Source: Anas platyrhynchos | Taxonomy: Eukaryota > Chordata > Aves > Anseriformes > Anatidae | DNA length: 64,000 bases | Direction of reading: 5' to 3' | Assembly: GCF_047663525.1 (NCBI RefSeq) | Contig: NC_092587.1 | Span: forward strand, 201,136,501 to 201,200,500 | Shown: positions 58,401-64,000 of the stretch, piece by piece | Numbering within the stretch: position 1 is the stretch's first letter | Layout of the letters: each line of letters opens with the position of its first letter | The notes under the pieces: generated by a model | Databases searched by the model: none | What the model was told of the DNA's origin: nothing | Seen by the model: the letters and a program-made list of their open reading frames with translations, nothing else | Program-made: the position numbers and the translations under genes

Positions 58401-60658
58401 TGTTAGGACAAAGAACTATCTGAATCTTCTGACTTGAAAATAATCAACAGATATGTATTTAGGTAGGCAAAATAGTTAAGTAATTAACTACAAATGTTTT
58501 ATATGGTAAACCTATAAGAAACTAGCTAGTGAGTCATATAGACCTTTGCTTTATTTTTTAAAAGGTACTTGTGCTTGTTATCAGAGTTGACTTACGTATT
58601 TTACACAGAAGCATTAAAGGTGTTAATACTTCGTGTAAGAGTTCTCCCTCTAACTTGAAACTCAAAAGTTGAGTTATGGGGAAAAGTGAAGATGATGCCA
58701 TAAAAAAAAATAAAATAAATCTCCATACTGGATTATTTTACCTAAATCCCTGTACTGGATTGTCTTACCTGAGTAAAACAGCATTAGATTGTTAAAGTGT
58801 TTTGCAGAGAGTTTCTAGTTGAAAGTGCAAAGCTTGCCTTTCTCAAATGATAACAGCATTCAAGGTCAGATGATTGTTGCTAAATTTACAAACTGTACTC
58901 AATTTTTATTAATATTTTCTAAAGTTACTTTTAAAATGTAGAGGAAAGATCATCTTTTAGTCCACTATAGATATCTTAATTTAAAAGAGCGTTATTTAGC
59001 TGTTACTTGTCAATTTCCTGAAGTTCATGTGTTTTATTTTAATAATGTCTTATGTCTGTTATTTCAATACCTTTTCAGAGCTGTGAAGTTTGCCAAGAGC
59101 AATTTGAACAATACTGGGACGAGGAAGAGGAAGAGTGGCACCTAAAGAATGCTATACGAGTAGATGAAAAGGTAATCTAATTTTAATACACATGATACTT
59201 GTTGATATTTTAAACAAAAAACAAGCTGCCCCCCCCCCCCCCCCCATCATAGTTAAAAACAAACAAACAAACAAAAAACCTCAGCTGAAGATTTGTAGTT
59301 AGAAAGTGAGACAGGAAATTGATCTGTCTCTCCTGAAGGGATTCCCCTGGTAGTTTTCCTGACTTCCAAGTACATAAATATCTCAATCTTTGGAAAAGCT
59401 TGAAGTCCCGGTACTGTTAGTATAGGCTTGCTATGTTTCCTTCATACTGCTGTGCTAAAAGAAAAATGAAGGTGATCCTTCCTCTCTGCCAGAGGGGTCG
59501 AACCAGATGGACCCAGAGGTCCCTTCCAACCTCAAGCATTCTGTGATTGTGCAAATGTTTTTATATGTGGTGTAGGCCTTTGTTCAGTTCTTTCTATATG
59601 CAGCTATCCACATTATGTGATTTCCAATACTTAACAGGCTTTTTGTCTGATAACGTTTCCTAAAGATCTTTACCTAGTTACATTTGACACCATAGTTTGC
59701 CTACTTGTAACTTTGTTGTTCTAGAGGAATTGTGTGATCCATAATTGACACTGTTCTGTTCATGCCCTGTGCACCTACTCTATTCTTAGGCATTTAAATT
59801 TACAACTTTTATTTTCCAGATTTACCATCCATCTTGTTATGAAGACTACCAAAATGTAAGTGAACCCTTTTTATTTTTGAAGCGTTTTGCTTTCAGTTTG
59901 TTCACTGACTTTACAGGGAGCAGATGTCTTCAAAATCCATCTTTCTCTTGCATTTGACCAGACAAAGAATCAAAGGGCCCTGGGCATGGCCAGTTTATAA
60001 TACAGAAGTTGCTAGGATACATTTCTCATAGTGATGTATCATGACAGCTTGTGTGTCATACATGACTAAAGCAAAACCATTATTTGAAAACACATCATGA
60101 ATTTGAGTAACATGCATACTCTTAGGAATTTGAAATGGGTGTTTAGTGTGGGTTAAGTTTTTAATGATTTGGGAGTACAGTTCATTTGTGGAGAGATGGG
60201 AATATTGTATGGTAATGTGTTAAGCATTTCATTGCTACGTGAATGATACATTTTCAAAATAATTGTGAAAGAGTAATGCTATTAAACAGCGAATTTGCTT
60301 TATATGAATCTTGACAAAGTAGAATTTTGGATTTTGAGCGCTTTACTGTCAACATGTTTGCATTTTAGGAAAGACTAAAAGGGAAAAGGATTTAAAAGTG
60401 GCTGCTATCGTTATGATGTGTTAATGCTACATTAACATTATTTTGCAGACATCATCATTTGATTGCACACCATCTCCCAGCAAGAATCCTGTAGAAAGTC
60501 CTCTAAATATTATGTTGAACATTGTTAAACAAGAAACACAAGAGTCCTGTGACTCGCCTAAAGTCAAAGAAGAACCTGATGACACCCCTCCTGCCTGTGC
60601 AGAAGAGAGCACACCTGCATCTACAGATATTAAAACAGAACCTGATGAGTCTGTTTAA
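45515..60658 (+). CDS. Chimeric gene: ANKRD42 exons 1-2 joined in frame to PCF11 exons 4'-16
   Basis: Predicted exons: 45515-45582, 48325-48487, 48822-48995, 49840-50948, 51212-51401, 51492-52134, 52217-53658, 54963-55050, 55836-55955, 56527-56632, 57275-57458, 57908-58063, 59079-59171, 59820-59855, 60449-60658. All have GT-AG borders and compatible phases, giving about 1,593 codons with no internal stop that I can find. The product would start MATPLRRLAEEGG, carry one ankyrin repeat (SVHEAVKAGDVEQL ... FTPLHCAAHSGSLE), then continue DTSAVTSG into the PCF11 coiled coil, RS-like region, FEGP repeats and zinc modules. It has no CTD-interacting domain. It could compete with PCF11 for CLP1 and other partners, be a poorly translated transcript, or be an assembly artefact. 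The exon structure is read from sequence; expression is inferred. Confidence 0.72.
45674..45696. repeat. Short CCCTT tract, unit 1
   Basis: Only about three CCCTT units, interrupted by a G. The equivalent place in unit 2 has about 29 units. Confidence 0.9.
46364..46407. repeat. Poly(A) tract in ANKRD42 intron 1, unit 1
   Basis: About 44 A residues. The unit 2 partner at 63,942-63,978 is shorter and followed by GCTTGAAC instead of CTTGAAC, showing slippage since duplication. Confidence 0.85.
48325..48487 (+). CDS. ANKRD42: ANKRD42 exon 2, unit 1: first ankyrin repeat
   Basis: 163 nt, phase 2 in, phase 0 out (acceptor CACTAG, donor GTAAAA). Encodes SVHEAVKAGDVEQLASMI, then FTPLHCAAHSGSLE: a capping ankyrin helix pair plus the TPLH signature. 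It aligns with the ANKRD42 N-terminus (human GSIHDAVRAGDVKQLSEI). Further ankyrin exons of ANKRD42 are absent downstream; 334 bp later comes the duplication junction. Confidence 0.85.
48822..48995 (+). CDS. Fusion exon: junction into truncated PCF11 exon 4'
   Basis: 174 nt (58 codons), phase 0 at both ends. A strong pyrimidine tract (TTTGTTTCTGTTGTCTTTCT and more) and CAG end at 48,821, then one novel codon GAC, then the PCF11 sequence from ACC at 48,825 onward. Because the preceding ANKRD42 exon also ends in phase 0, the join reads ...HSGSLE-D-TSAVTSG... in the PCF11 frame. Confidence 0.8.
49840..50948 (+). CDS. Chimera exon equivalent to PCF11 exon 5
   Basis: Same 1,109 nt and the same translation as 32,653-33,761 as far as I can see. 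Acceptor and donor are preserved. Confidence 0.9.
52217..53658 (+). CDS. Chimera exon equivalent to PCF11 exon 8
   Basis: Same length and repeat number as the intact copy. Near the 3' end four residues differ: Pro-His becomes Leu-Leu in the FDLPHGLQG segment, and Pro and Gly become Ser and Val in GGPFGDHPS. Two silent changes also occur. Confidence 0.9.
57908..58063 (+). CDS. Chimera exon equivalent to PCF11 exon 13, with three replacements
   Basis: Reads DWTEFEEIADLEERAKRRFFEK where the intact copy and human have DWIEF and AKSQFFEK. These lie in the otherwise very conserved stretch between the zinc modules. One silent change (GAG to GAA) is also present. Confidence 0.9.
59079..59855 (+). 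CDS. Chimera exons equivalent to PCF11 exons 14-15
   Basis: 59079-59171 and 59820-59855. The zinc-ligand Cys and His residues are kept; one conservative change (Ile to Val in SCEIC) is seen. Confidence 0.9.
59469..59551 (+). mobile_element. CR1 3' end in intron, unit 2
   Basis: Copy of the fragment at 42,284-42,367, carried along by the duplication. Confidence 0.8.
60449..60658 (+). CDS. Chimera last exon, equivalent to PCF11 exon 16
   Basis: Same 69 codons and TAA as the intact copy, keeping the three SUMO-type motifs and the ESV end. Confidence 0.9.
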   Translation, partial: TSSFDCTPSPSKNPVESPLNIMLNIVKQETQESCDSPKVKEEPDDTPPACAEESTPASTDIKTEPDESV

Positions 60659-60974
60659 ATAAACTGAGGTATGGTTTTTTTTTTTTACAGAAAAGCTGCT
60701 GTGTTATCTCTGGAAGGCAAATACTTTTTATATGAAATAAAAACATTCAGCTGAGGCAGGGCCTTAGCTACTGTTTGGTTAATAAATACATTTTTGTATT
60801 TGTATTTCTTACTGCCTGCACAGTTTCAGGTGTCATTGTGTGAAAGTTCTGTAGATGCGTGAAAATTTAATGGAATGAAATTGTATATGTAAAAATGTAC
60901 AATTTTCACTTGTGGAAATGTAAATTATAAATAAAAGATATTTTTGCTATATATGGAGTGTAATGTTTATGCAC
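60659..60974 (+). terminator. Chimera 3' UTR and polyadenylation signals
   Basis: Same three AATAAA hexamers as unit 1; the most likely main signal is at 60,930. The 3' UTR is nearly identical to that of PCF11, so short 3'-end reads cannot tell the two transcripts apart. Confidence 0.7.
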
Positions 60975-61542
60975 ACCATCAAATGAAGACAGTGTTTCTG
61001 TAGTTTTTTCAGTTTAAATGAAATTAAAAAGACCTCTGTTTTAGACCTCTTGCTGAATAAGATTCAGGAAAATGAAAGCAAGTAACTTCCTTCAGTTATC
61101 TCATAGGTGGGTTATCAAGGGAAGCGATGCAGGAACTTCTCAAGACACAACCCTATATTTTTTCTTTTTAAACTTATTTGAACAAACTCACATATCCAGA
61201 TATTAAAAATAAAAAGTAACCAAAAAGTTCTGGGTAGAAGGGGAAAATTTAACAAAGGAACCAGAGTGCTTGATTGTGAACACAAGTGCCAACAAACAAT
61301 TAACAAACCAGGATGCCTGGTAGCTGAGACATTTTAATGACTTTTTTTCCTTTAGTCACACATAAGAATTTAATACAGCTGAACAAACTTTTCTTTACGT
61401 TACAGGGGGAAACGAATGTAAGAATGCTCATTTGAAAAATGGTTAAGCGTTTTTTTTTTGTTGTTTATGACTGGACTTAGATGGTAAACCAGATATCCTG
61501 AGATGTTAATATTTCTTAAATGTAATAAATAAAATTAAGCAT

Positions 61543-61810
61543 TTGACAGGACGAGGGGGAATGGGCTAAAGTTACGCCAGGGGAGTTTTAGGTTAGATGT
61601 TAGGAGGAATTTCTTTACTGAAAGGGTTGTTAGGCATTGGAACGGGCTGCCCAGGGAGGTGGTGGAGTCACCATCCCTGGAAGTCTTCAAAAGACGTTTA
61701 GATGTAGAGCTTAGGGATATGGTTTAGTGGGGACTGTTAGTGTTAGGTCAGAGGTTGGACTCGATGATCTTGAGGTCTCTTCCAACCTAGAAATTCTGTG
61801 ATTCTGTGAT
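61543..61810 (+). mobile_element. CR1 3' end inserted in unit 2 only
   Basis: 268 bp present in unit 2 and absent from unit 1 at the matching site (between 44,358 and 44,359). Shows well-preserved CR1 3' motifs (GGGCTGCCCAGGGAGGTGG, TTGGACTCGATGATCTTGAG, CTTCCAACCTAGAAATTCTG) and ends with two ATTCTGTG repeats. Target-site duplication is at most 2 bp (AT), as usual for CR1. Its good preservation fits a young insertion. Confidence 0.93.
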
Positions 61811-62679
61811 ATATTTGTGTAAATCTCTTCCTTTCAGTAATGGGTTTGCGTGGCTGGCATGGTTGTGGGATTGCAAATAAAGATTCATACAATGTTTGTC
61901 TTGGGATAGTATGTCACCTGCATTTAAGGTTTTATTCACTCTGCTATGTGGGGAGTGCATACTTTTAAAGCTGCTGGGAGTAAGACACAAAACAGTAAGT
62001 GAAAGAGTAGTCCTAGTGTATTGCTCTTGTGGTGTGGATACTCAGAAGATCAGAATTAGACTTAGTGTGTGATATAAGTAGAAATAATCAGCTGTAAGTA
62101 GAAAATCAGCTGTGAATGTGCTGTTAGTTGCAATGTTCCCAGTTTTCTCACTCAGGTTTCAAGGCATAGGCTGAGACATCCTTGTGCAGTAAGAGGATTT
62201 ACAGCAACTTTCTAACAAGGATAATTAAGCTCGAAATGGATTTTATTTAGATGTAATTATCAGTGCACACCTGTAAATCTGATTTGGGAATGGGTCTTCA
62301 AATGCAGAGTGCTTTTTTGGCCCCATCAAAGGAACCCAGTTTCCCTCCAGGGTATTGGATTCTTCTGGCTAATGGGGCTGAAGAGCAGGACTTCTGAACT
62401 GCAGGAAAAAAAAAAAAGAAAAAAAAAAACAACTTGTACCCTGAAACATATCAGTGCAGAGAGGTTACAAGCACAAGAATTGTGGTTAGTCAGATTATCC
62501 CACAGATAAGAGCACAAGTGGTTTGAATAGTTCTTGGTTAATACATGGATGACAGTTTGAGGATGATGATAGTGATTGGTGTGATTGGTTTGTGCCTCTC
62601 TCTGGGGAATGCCACAAAGGTGGTAAGCCAGGGCATTGGAAACAAAAACCAACAACAAATAGCTCGGGATACCCTTTTC

Positions 62680-63115
62680 CTGCCAACCTGCCCAGCGATC
62701 CCCAGGCAGCTTTATCCCAGCTCTCACAGAGGAACCGTCCTTTACAGACGGAACATACACCTGCAGCCCAGCATCAGTTACTCCACGCTGCTGCCTCCTC
62801 AGGCAGTCCCACACCTCCCCCTTCAGCTGCAGCCCCCTCACAGCGCCCCAGCCCCGAGGCTCCATCCCTCGGTGCCCAAAATGCCTCAGGGCCGCTGAGG
62901 CGCCATGGCCGCCGCTCCCGGCCCGCCATTTTCTTGCGGCCCGGCGGGAGCGCGAGCCCTGTGCCCATGGCAACACCGCTGCGACGGTTGGCAGAAGGGG
63001 GAGGAAGAGGAGAAGGAGGAGGAGGGCGCAACGAGTGAGGCTGCTTGTGCCGTGAGGGGCTGCCATGCCAACAGCAGCTGCGGCGCTGCCTCCTACTCCG
63101 GCTGGTGAAGGTGCT
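62680..63115 (+). promoter_or_regulatory. ANKRD42: ANKRD42 CpG-island promoter, unit 2
   Basis: Near-identical copy of the 45,230-45,660 promoter, including the YY1-type motif (62,923-62,932). It should drive the ANKRD42 copy that continues beyond the window. Confidence 0.7.
62967..63034 (+). CDS. ANKRD42: ANKRD42 exon 1 (coding part), unit 2; gene continues past the window
   Basis: 68 nt from ATG (MATPLRRLAEGGG...) to a GTGAGG donor. Differs from unit 1 by Glu to Gly at codon 11. The next exon would be expected around 2.7-2.9 kb downstream, outside the window. Confidence 0.6.
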
Positions 63116-63126
63116 TTGCCCGCAGT

Positions 63127-63271
63127 TTCCCTTCCCTTCCCTTCCCTTCCCTTCCCTTCCCTTCCCTTCCCTTCCCTTCCCTTCCCTTCCCTTCCCTTCC
63201 CTTCCCTTCCCTTCCCTTCCCTTCCCTTCCCTTCCCTTCCCTTCCCTTCCCTTCCCTTCCCTTCCCTTCCC
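63127..63271. repeat. (CCCTT)n microsatellite, about 29 units, unit 2
   Basis: An uninterrupted pyrimidine array of about 144 bp with a 5-bp period, starting 92 bp after the ANKRD42 exon 1 donor. Unit 1 has about three units here. Pure purine-pyrimidine mirror arrays of this length can form triplex DNA. Confidence 0.95.
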
Positions 63272-63941
63272 CCTCAGTTATTTTGCCCGAAGTGCCCCCA
63301 TCTGTTAACATATCCATTTCACGTGAGGCTCGTATAAAATATCAGGCTTGATCGATATTTGCCAAGCATTTGGTAAAAGGTGGCACAGCCCTGAGGTCAT
63401 CCCCAAACTGGTATTTTTAACCCCCCAGCCCAATAACTGTGCCTTTGCCTACTGTGGGGCTTGGGTCCTTGTTGCCTTGAGCTACTGCTAAGAAGCGTAG
63501 CACTGGATTCTTTTTGTGTTAGAGAAATATAGGGAAAACCTAAAACTGACCCTTTTCCCCATGCTGAGTAAATTCTTTAGTGAAATTTGGTCAGGTACTG
63601 TTGCCACAATATTTACCTAACTCTACAGGGGAATTTTTCCTTAGTGAATGAGCATTTGCTAACAGTTTCAATTAAAAAAAAATGCACTAAAATTATGAAA
63701 GATGTCATTCGCTGACTGAACAAATATATTTCGTACAAAATTCTTGTTAACAGCTGTTTGTCAAATTTCAATCGCAGCCTACAGCTTGCTCTTGCTGGCC
63801 TGAGTCAAGAAGCTGTGCAGCAGCATTTGGCATCCATCTCCGTGGAGCTGTAGGTCACTGGTCCTTCCAGAGGGGGAAAGGAGGCAAAATTCCCTCTGCT
63901 GGGGGCTGGGAGTGTGTGTTGCTATTTGTATTACTTCTGGG

Positions 63942-63978
<37 letters not shown>
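63942..63978. repeat. Poly(A) tract, unit 2
   Basis: About 37 A residues, partner of the 46,364-46,407 tract. Confidence 0.85.
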
Positions 63979-63981
<3 letters not shown>

Positions 63982-64000
63982 TGAACTTGTTGCACTGGAA

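Larger units (their letters stand above)
48825..64000 (+). repeat. Tandem duplication, unit 2 (continues past the window)
   Basis: Second copy of the sequence that starts at 31,638. It is collinear to the last base of the window, where it matches unit 1 near 46,428. Differences: scattered substitutions and 1-4 bp indels, a 268-bp CR1 insertion at 61,543-61,810, and a CCCTT array longer by 125 bp. By inference it continues into an intact ANKRD42 beyond the window. Confidence 0.95.

Noticed and set aside
63045-63337. Frames of repeated FPSLP/REGKG residues
   Set aside because: Translations of the CCCTT microsatellite only.

Overview
This window is vertebrate, almost certainly avian, genomic DNA. 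The dispersed repeats are CR1 LINEs, mostly 5'-truncated 3' ends with the bird-type terminal ATTCTGTG repeat. The genes are multi-exon with CpG-island promoters. The spliced protein is an easily recognised PCF11, and the order PCF11 then ANKRD42 on the same strand is, as I recall, the vertebrate order. I cannot name the species from sequence alone.

Layout. 1-22,459 is gene-poor: no coding exon I recognise, several CR1 fragments, a probable solo LTR near 21 kb, and homopolymer tracts. 22,460-23,757 is a three-unit tandem repeat, then a dense CpG island with six same-strand CCAAT boxes, then PCF11 exon 1. 23,566-43,474 is a complete 16-coding-exon PCF11 (cleavage/polyadenylation and termination factor, about 1,691 aa by my exon model) on the + strand. 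About 2 kb further on is a second CpG-island promoter with ANKRD42 exon 1 (45,515-45,582), and exon 2 (48,325-48,487) carries the first ankyrin repeat.

The main event is a direct tandem duplication with a unit of 17,187 bp. Unit 1 is 31,638-48,824; unit 2 starts at 48,825 and runs to the end of the window. It repeats PCF11 from inside exon 4 through exon 16, the intergenic spacer, and the ANKRD42 promoter and exon 1. The breakpoints lie inside PCF11 exon 4 and inside ANKRD42, shortly after exon 2. The result is three transcription units in a row: (A) intact PCF11; (B) a chimera in which the first ANKRD42 promoter and exons 1-2 read into PCF11 exons 4'-16; (C) a second ANKRD42 whose exon 1 is at 62,967 and whose remainder lies beyond the window.

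The chimera appears able to make protein. ANKRD42 exon 2 ends in phase 0. A polypyrimidine tract and CAG end at 48,821, immediately before the junction, and the first codon after it is in frame with PCF11. All downstream PCF11 exons in unit 2 keep their frame and splice sites. The predicted product (about 1,593 aa) has an ankyrin repeat in place of the RNA polymerase II CTD-interacting domain and keeps the coiled coil, RS-like region, FEGP repeats and both zinc-binding modules. It also lacks PCF11 intron 1, where vertebrate PCF11 is reported to limit its own expression by premature polyadenylation.

The two units are nearly identical, so the duplication is recent. Unit 2 differs by a 268-bp CR1 insertion, a (CCCTT)n array about 25 units longer, and coding changes that are mostly amino-acid-changing. 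An assembly artefact cannot be excluded from sequence alone; spanning long reads would settle it.
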